A DNA stretch of 64,000 nucleotides from Ciceribacter sp. T2.26MG-112.2 (lineage in GTDB: Bacteria; Pseudomonadota; Alphaproteobacteria; Rhizobiales; Rhizobiaceae): NCBI RefSeq assembly GCF_900492205.1, contig NZ_UEYQ01000001.1:421001-485000 (forward strand), read 5' to 3'. The notes below the pieces were generated by a model. That model did not search any database and was not told where the DNA came from. It saw only the letters and a list, made by a program, of their open reading frames with translations. This document shows, piece after piece, positions 1-7,933 of the stretch (positions are counted from its first letter, which is position 1; the number at the start of each line of letters is the position of its first letter). Position numbers and translations under genes: made by a program.

Positions 1-1549
1 GCTGGATGCCCGAACCGAAGTTTTCGGCGATGAAGTGCCCGGCCAGCGTCTTGCGGTTTTCCGCGCCGTTCAGCGTGATGCGAAGACTGCCGCTCTCGTT
101 CTCGACGACCTGGCTGCGCACGACACCGGCGGGATCGATGATGTCGACCATCGGCGTCTTCCGCGTCTTGAGCTGCGAGGTGTAGAACAGCAGCCAGGTC
201 AGCATCTCGTCGTACTTGACCGTCTGGGCCACGTGGTCGAACCGCGTCAGGCCGACGTCGTCGCCGTCGGCGACCGGCAGCGGCTTGAAATCGATCTCCC
301 AGATGCGGCCGAGATCGCCCGTGCGGTCAAGGAAATACAACAGGCCCCCACCGACGCCGCGGATAGCGGGAATGACCACCTCGCCCGGCCCGACCTGTTG
401 CTCGAAGACTTCCGCGCCGAGCGCTACGGCGCGCTCAAAGGCCGCCTTGGCATCATCGACCATCAGTGCGATCGCGTAGGCATTGGCGCCATGCACCAGA
501 TAGGAGGCGCTGGCGAACCCCTTTTCATCCCGGTTGAGAAGGAGGTTCACGCCGCCCTGCCTGAAGAGTGTGACCGCCTTGGACTTATGTTCAGCCACCG
601 CCTTAAAGCCGAGCGTTTCAAGCAGGCTTTCCAGTTGCGCACCGTCGCTGTCGCCGACGGCGAATTCCACGAAGGCGATCTCCGCCACCTCGGCACGATC
701 GGGCATGGCAGGAACGCCCATGACGATGTCCGGGTCCGCCCGCTTGACCTGGTCCATCAGATAGATGAGCGAGCGATGTCCATCGGCCGAGATCGCGCTT
801 GGCGAACCGCCGCGGAACTGGTCGTTGAAGATTTCCAGCGACAGGTAGCCGTCATAGCCGGTCGCCGCGACGGCGCGCATGAAATCGGTGACGGCCAGGT
901 CGCCCTCGCCGGGCATGTTGCGGAAATGGCGCGACCAGTAGAGCAGGTCCATATCGATCAGCGGTGCATCGGCCAATTGCACGATGAAGATGCGGTCGCC
1001 CGGAATGGATCGGATCGAACTGACGTCGATCTTGCGCGCCAAGGTGTGAAAACTGTCGAGGATCAGACCGATATTTTGGTGATCGGCGCGGCGCACGATC
1101 TCCCAGGCGTCGCGATGGTCATGGATGTGGCGGCCCCAGGCGAGCGCCTCGTAGCCGACTCGCAAGCTCCGCTTCGCCGCCCGCTCGCCGAGTTCGCGAA
1201 AGTCGGCCGCCGCCCGGTCGATGCCGCCGAGAGAGACCGGGGAAGTGTTGGAACAGATCAGCATGAGATCGGTGCCGAGTTCCGCCATCAGGTCGAACTT
1301 GCGTTCCGCGCGGTCGAAATTACGGCTTCGGAATGGCTCGGGCATGCCTTCGAAATCGCGGAACGGCTGAAACAGCGTAACCTCCAGTCCGTGGTCGCGC
1401 ACCATGCGGCCCACCTCGGCCGGCGAGCGGTCAAAGGCCAGGAAGTCGTTTTCGAATATCTCGATTCCGTCAAAGCCGGCACGGGCGATCGCCGCCAGCT
1501 TCTCCTCGAAGTCGCCACTGATCGAGACGGTTGCGATCGATGTTTTCAT
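1..1549 (-). CDS. quiC: 3-dehydroshikimate dehydratase, QuiC1-type fusion, 3' end cut by window
   Basis: Partial gene of at least 516 codons that runs off the left edge. It should convert 3-dehydroshikimate to protocatechuate in quinate/shikimate breakdown. Residues 1 to about 270 form a sugar-phosphate-isomerase-like TIM barrel. Glu134, Asp165, Gln191 and Glu239 fall at the metal-ligand positions I recall for pseudomonad QuiC1. From about residue 290 a VOC/4-hydroxyphenylpyruvate-dioxygenase-like part follows, including a FDHVAQTV segment, as in the fused QuiC family. The ATG at 1549 begins MKTSIATVSI. It lies 78 bases after aroQ on the same strand, so it is probably the last gene of the dctPQM-aroQ-quiC unit. 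Function is inferred from family and context. Confidence 0.88.
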   Translation of the reverse strand, partial: MKTSIATVSISGDFEEKLAAIARAGFDGIEIFENDFLAFDRSPAEVGRMVRDHGLEVTLFQPFRDFEGMPEPFRSRNFDRAERKFDLMAELGTDLMLICSNTSPVSLGGIDRAAADFRELGERAAKRSLRVGYEALAWGRHIHDHRDAWEIVRRADHQNIGLILDSFHTLARKIDVSSIRSIPGDRIFIVQLADAPLIDMDLLYWSRHFRNMPGEGDLAVTDFMRAVAATGYDGYLSLEIFNDQFRGGSPSAISADGHRSLIYLMDQVKRADPDIVMGVPAMPDRAEVAEIAFVEFAVGDSDGAQLESLLETLGFKAVAEHKSKAVTLFRQGGVNLLLNRDEKGFASASYLVHGANAYAIALMVDDAKAAFERAVALGAEVFEQQVGPGEVVIPAIRGVGGGLLYFLDRTGDLGRIWEIDFKPLPVADGDDVGLTRFDHVAQTVKYDEMLTWLLFYTSQLKTRKTPMVDIIDPAGVVRSQVVENESGSLRITLNGAENRKTLAGHFIAENFGSGIQ

Positions 1550-1627
1550 GTCCGTGCTCCAGCACATTTCGGGGAGGACCAACGGGTTTCCAAGGCCATG
1601 GAACCGGATGACACCGGACCTGACGCC

Positions 1628-2077
1628 TTACCGCTTGTTCTCCGCAATCAGCAGTTCAAGCGCCCTCACCGCCAGGGGATAGCCCTTGGCTCCCAGACCC
1701 GCCATGACCGTCGTCGCCGTCATGGATACGTGAGAGCGGTGATAGATCGGCTCCCGGCGATGCACGTTGCTGATGTGGAATTCGATGATCGGCCCCTTGA
1801 ACATCTTCAGGGCGTCGAGCAGGGACAGCGAGGTGAAGGTGAAGGCGGCCGGATTGATGATGATACCGGCAGCCTCGTCGATCGCCTCGTGAACGAGATC
1901 GATCAGTTTCTCCTCGCTGTTGGTCTGGTGAAAGACGACAGGGCGTTCGCCCGCCGCCTGCCTGCACCAGGCCTCCACGTCGGCCAGCGTGTCGTGCCCG
2001 TAGATCTCCGGCTCGCGGCGTCCGAGCCGGTTGAGGTTTGGTCCGTTCAGAATGTAGATCGGCTTCAACTCGTTCAT
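1628..2077 (-). CDS. aroQ: type II 3-dehydroquinate dehydratase (catabolic)
   Basis: 149 aa, the usual length of the small dodecameric type II enzymes that turn 3-dehydroquinate into 3-dehydroshikimate. The NGPNLNRLG start, Tyr26 in EIYG, Asn75 in INPAA and His101 in EFHISN are present. Two conserved spots are changed. The usual THTS motif reads TFTS (Phe81 where the substrate-binding His sits), and NSEG reads NSEE. Together with its place between a TRAP transporter and quiC, this suggests a catabolic paralogue rather than the biosynthetic enzyme. It starts 13 bases after dctM and is probably co-transcribed with it. Confidence 0.9.
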   Translation of the reverse strand: MNELKPIYILNGPNLNRLGRREPEIYGHDTLADVEAWCRQAAGERPVVFHQTNSEEKLIDLVHEAIDEAAGIIINPAAFTFTSLSLLDALKMFKGPIIEFHISNVHRREPIYHRSHVSMTATTVMAGLGAKGYPLAVRALELLIAENKR

Positions 2078-2090
2078 CTTGGAGCTCCTA

Positions 2091-3392
2091 TCAACCCTGG
2101 TAGCCCAAGAGCCGGGGCAACCACAGCACGGTGTCGGGAAGGAAGGTGATCACGCCGAGGCAGAAAACCATCCAGAGAATGAAGGGGGCAGCGTCGCGAA
2201 TGATGTCGCGCACCGGGGCGCCCGAGATCTTGGCGACGATGAAGAGCAGCAACCCATAGGGCGGCGTCACCAATCCCAGCATGATGTTGACCACGACGAC
2301 GACGCCGAAGTGCACCAGGTCGATGCCCAGCGCCTGGGCCGTCGGAATGAAGACCGGCACGATGATCAGCAGGATGGCTGTCCCCTCCAGGACGCATCCG
2401 AGCAGCAGCAGCACGATGTTCACGAAGATCAGGAAGGTGGTCGGCGACAAGTCCCAGCCGGTGAGGATCACCCTCAGGCTTTCCGGGATGTTCTCGATCG
2501 TCACCACATAGTTGAACACCAGCGCGCCGGCGATCAGCATGCCGATCGAAACGGACGTCTTGGCGCTGACGAAGAGGGCCCTGTAGAAGGCGGCAAAGCT
2601 GATGCTGCGATAGACGAATGCCGAGATGATCAGTGCGTAGGCTGCGGCAAGGGCAGCGGCCTCCGTCGGCGTGGTGATGCCGGAATAGATGCAGCCGAGC
2701 AGCAGAACCGGCATCAGGAGCGCCGGCAGCGCGCGCCAGGTGATGCCGGGGATTTCGCGCAGCGGCACCGGCTCCTCGACGGGAAAATTCTTCCGCCGGG
2801 CGGTGATGGCGATCTGCACCATCTGCAAGGCGGCCATCAACAGGCCCGGCACGATGCCGGCGAGGAAAAGGAAACCGATAGACGCATCGGAGACGAGCGC
2901 ATAGATCACCATCGGAATGGAGGGGGGAATGATCGGGCCGATAACCGCCGTGACGGCGGTGAGTGCCGCCGCAAAGCTCGGCGTATAGCGTCCGCCGTTG
3001 GTCATCAGCTTCTGCATCATGCCGCCAGTGCCCGCGGCATCGGCGATCGCGGAACCGGACATTCCGGCAAAGATGATGCTCTGCACGACGTTCACCTGGG
3101 CCAGTCCACCGCGGAAGCGGCCGACGAGGACATTGCAGAAGGACAGGAGGCGTTCCGTCATCGAGCCTATGTTCATGAACTCGGCCGCAAGCACGAAGAG
3201 CGGAACGGCCAGGATGACATAGTTGGAATACATGCCGTTGAGGAACTGCTCGGCGGCAATCCCCATGTCGGCGCCCGAGAGCATGAGGTAGAAGATCGAG
3301 CCGGCGATCATCGACAACCCTATCGGCAGGCCGAGAAAGGCGAGGACGGTGATCGCGACGATCGAAAGGGAAAAGGGGCTGGCAAGGTTCAT
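2091..3392 (-). CDS. dctM: TRAP transporter large permease (DctM family)
   Basis: 433 aa when started at MNLASPFSLS. This ATG overlaps the dctQ stop in an ATGA arrangement, which decides the start over a longer open frame. Many hydrophobic segments cover the whole protein, with typical DctM phrases such as GMSGSAIADAAG near residue 110, GPIIPPSIPM near 145 and the C-terminal LGLVTPPYG. It forms the sodium-driven translocation channel with DctQ and receives ligand from DctP. The quinate, shikimate or dehydroshikimate substrate is inferred from the flanking catabolic genes; TRAP families cannot be assigned a substrate by sequence reading alone. Confidence 0.93.
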   Translation of the reverse strand: MNLASPFSLSIVAITVLAFLGLPIGLSMIAGSIFYLMLSGADMGIAAEQFLNGMYSNYVILAVPLFVLAAEFMNIGSMTERLLSFCNVLVGRFRGGLAQVNVVQSIIFAGMSGSAIADAAGTGGMMQKLMTNGGRYTPSFAAALTAVTAVIGPIIPPSIPMVIYALVSDASIGFLFLAGIVPGLLMAALQMVQIAITARRKNFPVEEPVPLREIPGITWRALPALLMPVLLLGCIYSGITTPTEAAALAAAYALIISAFVYRSISFAAFYRALFVSAKTSVSIGMLIAGALVFNYVVTIENIPESLRVILTGWDLSPTTFLIFVNIVLLLLGCVLEGTAILLIIVPVFIPTAQALGIDLVHFGVVVVVNIMLGLVTPPYGLLLFIVAKISGAPVRDIIRDAAPFILWMVFCLGVITFLPDTVLWLPRLLGYQG

Positions 3393-3907
3393 ACGCCGGA
3401 ACTCGCTTTGGTCGGGTCGAAGCTTTCCGGCGCCTTGCCGCGAATGGCCTGTACGCATAGCCAGACATAGCGAATGATCATGGCCACCGCGAATACGACA
3501 TAGATGGAAAAGAGATAGTCGAAGCGGATCTTCAGATAGGCGGTGCTCTCGACCTTCATGAAGGTAACGTAGTCGATGACGGCCGGCAGCGACCAGCCGA
3601 AAAGGAATACGAGGGAAACTGCCGAGATCACCTGCATGACCCGGCGCGGCCCGTCAGCGGCAGGGCCCCAGAACAGGTCGAACCGGATTTCGTCGATCTC
3701 CCGGATGACAAAGGCGGAGCCGAACAGCACCATCCATATCCACAGCGCGACACTGGCCTCGTGGGTCCAGCCGATCGAGACGTTCAGCACGTAGCGGAAC
3801 GCGATCTGCATGAGGAAGATCACGAACATGCCCAAAAGCATGAAGGCAATGAGGTTCTCGGCGCGGTTTCTCAGCCACTCGCCTACCATGGCAAATTTCG
3901 ATCTCAT
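3389..3907 (-). CDS. dctQ: TRAP transporter small permease (DctQ family)
   Basis: 172 aa with four predicted membrane segments: about residues 17-37, 50-70 (WMVLFGSAF region), 90-110 and 130-150. This is the standard four-helix DctQ layout. The sequence between helices 2 and 3 carries the common REIDEIRFD-type stretch. It partners DctM and couples the periplasmic binding protein to the large permease. The stop codon overlaps the dctM start by 4 bases, implying translational coupling. A hairpin separates it from the binding-protein gene upstream. Confidence 0.9.
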   Translation of the reverse strand: MRSKFAMVGEWLRNRAENLIAFMLLGMFVIFLMQIAFRYVLNVSIGWTHEASVALWIWMVLFGSAFVIREIDEIRFDLFWGPAADGPRRVMQVISAVSLVFLFGWSLPAVIDYVTFMKVESTAYLKIRFDYLFSIYVVFAVAMIIRYVWLCVQAIRGKAPESFDPTKASSGV

Positions 3908-3932
3908 CCGGGGTCACTTTCCTGTTGCGTCA

Positions 3933-3957
3933 GACGAGCCGGCATGGCCGGCTCGTC
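3933..3957 (-). other. intercistronic hairpin after dctP
   Basis: A perfect 11-base inverted repeat (GACGAGCCGGC and its complement) with a 3-base loop lies 18 bases after the dctP stop and before dctQ. No T-run follows, so it looks like a 3' mRNA stabiliser or partial attenuator rather than a full terminator. Such a hairpin would raise binding-protein yield over permease yield (inference). Confidence 0.7.
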
Positions 3958-3975
3958 GCATCGGGTGACGGCGGA

Positions 3976-4974
3976 TCAGAGAGCGGCCACCTTTTCGAGG
4001 ATGCCCTCCGGCCAGCTCTTTGCAAGGTCCGAACCGAGGTATTTTTCCTGGGCGAACTTGCGGAAGGCATCGAGGTCGGGCTCGTAGATCTCAAGGCCGG
4101 CGGCCTTGAATTCTTCGACGAGCTTCGCCTCCTGGGCGAGATGCTGTTCTTCACTCCACTGCATCGCCTTGTCGGCCGCAGCCTGGATCTTCGCCTGCTG
4201 CTCGGCCGAGAGACCCTTCCAGACGTCCGCGGAGATCGTCAGGAGGTCATAGCCGATCAGATGCGAGGTCATGACGATCTGGGACATGACCTCGTAGAAC
4301 TTCATGTTCTTGACGTTCGGCAGCGGGTTGTCCTGACCGTCGATGGCGCCGGTCTGCAGGCCGGTGTAAACCTCTGCATAGGCCATCGGAATGGGATTAG
4401 CGCCGATCGCCTCACCCAGGAACTGCCAGGCATCGCCCCCGGGCATGCGCAGTTTGATACCTGCCATATCCGCCGGCGTCGAGATCTTCTTGTCGGATTT
4501 CAGGCCGACCTGGCGCGCACCGAAATAGGTCGGCCCGAGAATGTGGACACCCGCCTTTTCCTCGGCCATCTTCTTGAATTCGGCACCCACGTCACTCGCG
4601 AAGAAGGTACGGACATGGGCCGCATCGCGGAACAGATAGGCCGAGGTCAGCACCGACCATTCCGGCACCTGCTTGGAAATATCCTGGGGGGCGATGTTGC
4701 CCATCTGCAGGTTGCCGCGCTGGAGCGCGACGAGTTCGGTTCCCTGCTTGAAAAGCGTACCGCCGTAGAAAGGCTCGACCTTGAAGCCATCCTTGAGTTC
4801 GTCGGCGAACATTTTCACCATGCCGGCGCGAATGTCCTGCTCGGAGAACACGGCCGAGAACTTCAGCGTAACCGGCTCCTGAGCGAAGGCCGGCATCGAC
4901 AGCGCCATGCCGGCCGCAGCGGCGACGGCAAAGGTCGCGCCAAGCAAATGGCGCCGTGTGAGTGTGGTGGTCAT
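3976..4974 (-). CDS. dctP: TRAP transporter solute-binding protein (DctP family)
   Basis: 332 aa periplasmic binding protein and first gene of the transporter operon. The N-terminus has a TRRHLLG twin-arginine-like motif, then a hydrophobic core ending in an AFAQ-type cleavage site near residue 31, so Tat export is possible. The body shows DctP hallmarks: the PADMAGIKLRMPGG segment near residue 160, with the Arg that usually grips the ligand carboxylate, and GAIDGQDNPL near 215. Those fit an organic-acid ligand such as quinate or shikimate. A promoter with an operator-like palindrome lies 85-110 bases upstream. Confidence 0.92.
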   Translation of the reverse strand: MTTTLTRRHLLGATFAVAAAAGMALSMPAFAQEPVTLKFSAVFSEQDIRAGMVKMFADELKDGFKVEPFYGGTLFKQGTELVALQRGNLQMGNIAPQDISKQVPEWSVLTSAYLFRDAAHVRTFFASDVGAEFKKMAEEKAGVHILGPTYFGARQVGLKSDKKISTPADMAGIKLRMPGGDAWQFLGEAIGANPIPMAYAEVYTGLQTGAIDGQDNPLPNVKNMKFYEVMSQIVMTSHLIGYDLLTISADVWKGLSAEQQAKIQAAADKAMQWSEEQHLAQEAKLVEEFKAAGLEIYEPDLDAFRKFAQEKYLGSDLAKSWPEGILEKVAAL

Positions 4975-5058
4975 TTCTTCCTCCTCAATGTCCCTTCCGC
5001 CTCCACGGATGCGGGACTTCTCCCCTTGGGATCGGCCGCGTGACCGACCCTATAACTT

Positions 5059-5085
5059 TTGTACGAAATAGTTCGTTTATGTCAA
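5059..5085 (-). promoter_or_regulatory. dctP promoter with TetR-type operator
   Basis: Read on the minus strand, a consensus TTGACA (5080-5085) is followed 16 bases later by TACAAA. The spacer holds an ACGAA-4-TTCGT palindrome. The 17-base core at 5059-5075 recurs in front of the quinate dehydrogenase gene at 6266-6282 with two mismatches. A repressor bound here would block RNA polymerase. The divergently placed TetR-type gene at 6413 is the obvious candidate (inference). Confidence 0.75.
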
Positions 5086-5111
5086 TAGGCGTAGCCGAAC
5101 TTGACGTCGAT

Positions 5112-5149
5112 CAAGACCGGATTTGGCCGGCGGCGCAGATCCGGTCTTG
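5112..5149. terminator. perfect inverted repeat after quinate dehydrogenase gene
   Basis: An 11-base perfect inverted repeat (CAAGACCGGAT and complement) with a 16-base loop lies between the dehydrogenase stop at 5266 and the dctP promoter. There is no T-tract on either strand, so termination is not certain. It could limit read-through into dctP or act as a processing stem. Confidence 0.45.
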
Positions 5150-5265
5150 AAATATCCCTTGTCTCCTGAACTTCACCTAGCACCAATTTGCGCGGTCACA
5201 ACCGCGCTTGCCGGAGACCCCGGCACGTCCGCATCCACAGAATCGGCAAGGATCGACATTGTTTC

Positions 5266-6153
5266 TCAGGCGCGCCGCTCGACCGGAGCCGGCGGGTTCC
5301 CGGTCAAGGAGCGAAAGTGCGCCCGCATGCGTTCGGCATCCGCCTTGCGTCCGGTGAACAGGGAAAACGCGCCGACGGCCTGGAACACTGCCATGCCGCC
5401 ACCGTCCGCCACGCTGCAGCCTCGGCGTCGTGCCTCGGACAGCAACGCGGTCTCCAGCGGGAAGTAGACGATCTCCGCCACCCAGAGCCGAGGGTAGAGA
5501 AGCTCGGCGGGCAAAGGCAGGCCCGGATGCTTGTCCATGCCGGTCGGGGTCGCGTGAACCAGCCCGCTCGCTCCAGCCATGGCCTGCCGCAGGTCCGACC
5601 CGGCGGTAACCGCGGCATTGGGAAAGTGACCAGTCATGGCGGCGGCCAGTTGCTCGGCCCGCGCGGTGTCGACGTCGAAGATTGTCAGGGCGTCCGCCCC
5701 GAGTTGCAGGACGGCGAATGCGGTGGCCGCTCCGGCGCCTCCGGCGCCGAGTTGCACCACATTCGTCAGGTCGGGTTGCGGAAGCTGGAGGCGGAGCCCT
5801 TGGGCGAAACCCCACCAGTCGGTGTTGTGCCCGATCCGCCGGCCGTCACGAAGTACGACCGTATTGACCGCGCCGAGCCTTGCGGCGTCGTCGGACAGTT
5901 CATCCAGCAGGCCGATCACCTGCTGCTTGCAGGGGAACGTGATGTTCAGACCGCAAAAGCCGCGTTCCTCCGCCTCCCTGACGATATGTGGCAGCGATTC
6001 CGCACCGCCGCCCTTGAGATCGAGGTCGAGCAATTCGTAACGATAGTCAAAGCCCAGTGCGGCACCCTCAGCCATATGCATGGCGGGGGTGAGCGAGCGT
6101 TGAATTCCGGAGCCTATGAGGCCCGCCCGTGTTGTTCCGTCCCGTCTGGTCAT
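5266..6153 (-). CDS. quinate/shikimate dehydrogenase, AroE superfamily
   Basis: 295 aa NAD(P)-dependent enzyme that should oxidise quinate to 3-dehydroquinate, and shikimate to 3-dehydroshikimate. Seen: SLTPAMHMAEG near residue 20, NITFPCKQ near 70 with the catalytic Lys, NTD near 109 with the catalytic Asp, and a GAGGAGAATA nucleotide loop near 137. The Thr in SLTPAMH, instead of Ser-Pro in biosynthetic AroE, together with the following AEG matches the Corynebacterium glutamicum quinate/shikimate dehydrogenase type as I remember it. It has its own promoter with the shared operator, divergent from the regulator. A catabolic role is favoured by the surrounding genes. Confidence 0.85.
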   Translation of the reverse strand: MTRRDGTTRAGLIGSGIQRSLTPAMHMAEGAALGFDYRYELLDLDLKGGGAESLPHIVREAEERGFCGLNITFPCKQQVIGLLDELSDDAARLGAVNTVVLRDGRRIGHNTDWWGFAQGLRLQLPQPDLTNVVQLGAGGAGAATAFAVLQLGADALTIFDVDTARAEQLAAAMTGHFPNAAVTAGSDLRQAMAGASGLVHATPTGMDKHPGLPLPAELLYPRLWVAEIVYFPLETALLSEARRRGCSVADGGGMAVFQAVGAFSLFTGRKADAERMRAHFRSLTGNPPAPVERRA

Positions 6154-6265
6154 TGTCCTCGCCTGGCGATGCAGTCGGCCCCTTGGCCGATCGCCTCACC
6201 CTCCCGCGTCCTCTGACAGGCGGCCCATCCGCCGGCCGCCCTTCGTCCCCATACTTACCGAATTA

Positions 6266-6288
6266 TTGTACTAACTAGTTCGTGTCAA
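6266..6288 (-). promoter_or_regulatory. quinate dehydrogenase promoter with TetR-type operator
   Basis: On the minus strand a TTGACA hexamer (6283-6288) is followed by the operator-like core (6266-6282), which contains the perfect palindrome AACTAGTT. An AT-rich hexamer at 15-17 base spacing can serve as the -10. This is the second copy of the motif at 5059-5075. It lies in the divergent region before the TetR-type gene and could also affect that gene. Confidence 0.72.
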
Positions 6289-6412
6289 TTGTGGCCCGGT
6301 TGAATCGCAGCGACAAGGTGACTAAGAAACGAAGGGAGAATGAGCCGAAACGGCGAGTGTTCGCGAGGAAGCCCAAGGGTTTACCGGCGATCATGGGGGG
6401 AGTGGATTGATC

Positions 6413-7069
6413 ATGGCCGGAAACGCCAGAGACATACGCAAGAACGATCCGGAAAAGACCCGGGAAAACATCCTCGATGTCGCCACGACGGAGTTTGCCG
6501 AATTCGGCCTCTCCGGTGGCCGGGTCGACGCGATCGCGGAAAAGACCCGCACCTCCAAGCGGATGATCTATTATTATTACGGCAGCAAGGAAGGCCTCTA
6601 CCTGGCTGTGCTCGAAAGAGCCTACCGGAAGATCCGCGCGCTGGAATCCGATCTCGCGCTGGCCGACATGCCGGCGGAAACGGCCTTGCGCCAGCTCATT
6701 TCCTCCACCTTCGACCATGATGAAGGAAATCCGGAATTCGTCCGGCTGGTCAGCATCGAGAACATCCATCATGCCATGCACATGCGGCGCTCGACGGAAA
6801 TCGGCGAACTCAACATATCGGTTATCCGCACCATCCAGGAGATCCTCGACCGAGGCAGGCGGGAAGGCGCTTTCAAGCGCAACGTCGACGCGATCGACCT
6901 GCACATGCTGATCAGCGCCTTCTGTTTTTTCCGGGTCTCGAACCGATACACGTTCGGCACAATCTTCCACCGCAACCTGTCCGAACCGGTAATTTACGCG
7001 CGCCACAAACAGATGATCTCGGATGCCGTGATCGCCTATCTCGCAGCGCCGGAATCGGTCGCCGCGTGA
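6413..7069 (+). CDS. TetR/AcrR family transcriptional regulator
   Basis: 218 aa from the ATG at 6413, chosen because a GGGGGGAG ribosome-binding stretch lies 7-8 bases before it; a TTG two codons earlier is also open. Residues about 15-62 form the TetR helix-turn-helix, including the RVDAIAEKTRTSKRMIYYYYGSKE region split over helices 2-4. The rest is the helical ligand-binding and dimer domain. It is divergent from the quinate dehydrogenase and near two copies of a palindrome that overlaps promoters, so it probably represses the quinate/shikimate genes until an intermediate of the pathway binds. The ligand is unknown. Confidence 0.9.
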   Translation: MAGNARDIRKNDPEKTRENILDVATTEFAEFGLSGGRVDAIAEKTRTSKRMIYYYYGSKEGLYLAVLERAYRKIRALESDLALADMPAETALRQLISSTFDHDEGNPEFVRLVSIENIHHAMHMRRSTEIGELNISVIRTIQEILDRGRREGAFKRNVDAIDLHMLISAFCFFRVSNRYTFGTIFHRNLSEPVIYARHKQMISDAVIAYLAAPESVAA

Positions 7070-7121
7070 TCTTCACCGGCCTTTCCTTGGATTTCCTCCG
7101 GCCACCGGCCCGTCGCGCAGC

Positions 7122-7925
7122 TCATGCCGGGTCGGCCACACAGTCATCCTCGCCCTGCCGGTCTGACGCGCTTCGCCGTTCCAGCCGGCAGTCGAAAAGG
7201 ATGTCGCTGCCGAGATTGTAGACCTCGGTCATCGGGCGATGGGCGCCGGCGAGCCGCTCGATCGGCGACAACATGATCCCGCTCGGCCCGGACCCTATGA
7301 TGATCGGTGAGATGGCGACATGCAGCCGATCGACGAGGCCTGCATCGATGAACCGCGCGATCGTCCGGGCACCACCTTCGACCAGCACCCGCAAAAGGTT
7401 GCGTCTTGCAAGCGCATCGAGAATGTCTCGCGGGTCGAGCCCGCGGACCTTGGGCTCAAGGTCTACCACCTCCGCCGCCGGCAACGGCCGGCCCTTGGTG
7501 CTCGCGCTGCGAAACACGATCACCGGGGCCCCGCCATCATGAAACAGGCTCTCGCCACCCTCCAGTGCCGCGTGACAGTCCACGACCACGCGCACCGGCG
7601 CCGGCCCCTTGACCATCCTGACCGAGAGTTTCGGATCGTCGGCCCTGACCGTGCCCACGCCGACGATGACAGCGTCGACGAGCGCCCGGCATCGATGAAG
7701 ATGGGCAAGGCCGTCAGGCCCGGAAATGTCGCGCGCGTCACCCGCTGGAGTGGCGATGCGCCCGTCGAGCGATTGCCCCACCTGCGCCAGAACGAATCGT
7801 TCGCGCGCGCCTGCGATCGGCGAATAGAGTGCATGGGCGGCGTCGGTCCCCGTGATATCGGCGGCTCCCTGCCGCAAGGCGAGAAGCCGCTCCCACGTCG
7901 CCTCGGTGATCTCCAAACTGCGCAT
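7122..7925 (-). CDS. RibD C-terminal domain (dihydrofolate reductase-like) protein
   Basis: 267 aa from the ATG at 7925 (MRSLEITEAT). After an N-terminal part of about 40 residues comes a RibD-C/DHFR-like reductase domain: AQVGQSLDGRIA near residue 46, AVIVGVGTVRADDPKL near 85, and VLVEGGARTIARFIDAGLVDR split around 185-205. It lacks a RibD deaminase domain, so it is not a full riboflavin biosynthesis enzyme. NADPH-dependent reduction of a ribosyl-pyrimidine-like or other carbonyl substrate is the family expectation; the true substrate is unknown. It begins 8 bases after the cytochrome b561 gene, so the pair is likely one operon. Confidence 0.82.
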   Translation of the reverse strand: MRSLEITEATWERLLALRQGAADITGTDAAHALYSPIAGARERFVLAQVGQSLDGRIATPAGDARDISGPDGLAHLHRCRALVDAVIVGVGTVRADDPKLSVRMVKGPAPVRVVVDCHAALEGGESLFHDGGAPVIVFRSASTKGRPLPAAEVVDLEPKVRGLDPRDILDALARRNLLRVLVEGGARTIARFIDAGLVDRLHVAISPIIIGSGPSGIMLSPIERLAGAHRPMTEVYNLGSDILFDCRLERRSASDRQGEDDCVADPA

Positions 7926-7933
7926 TATCGGCC

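Noticed and set aside
35..2149. 704-codon open frame on the plus strand
   Set aside because: It lies opposite quiC and aroQ, which have clear family motifs; its composition is that of an antisense frame of GC-rich genes.
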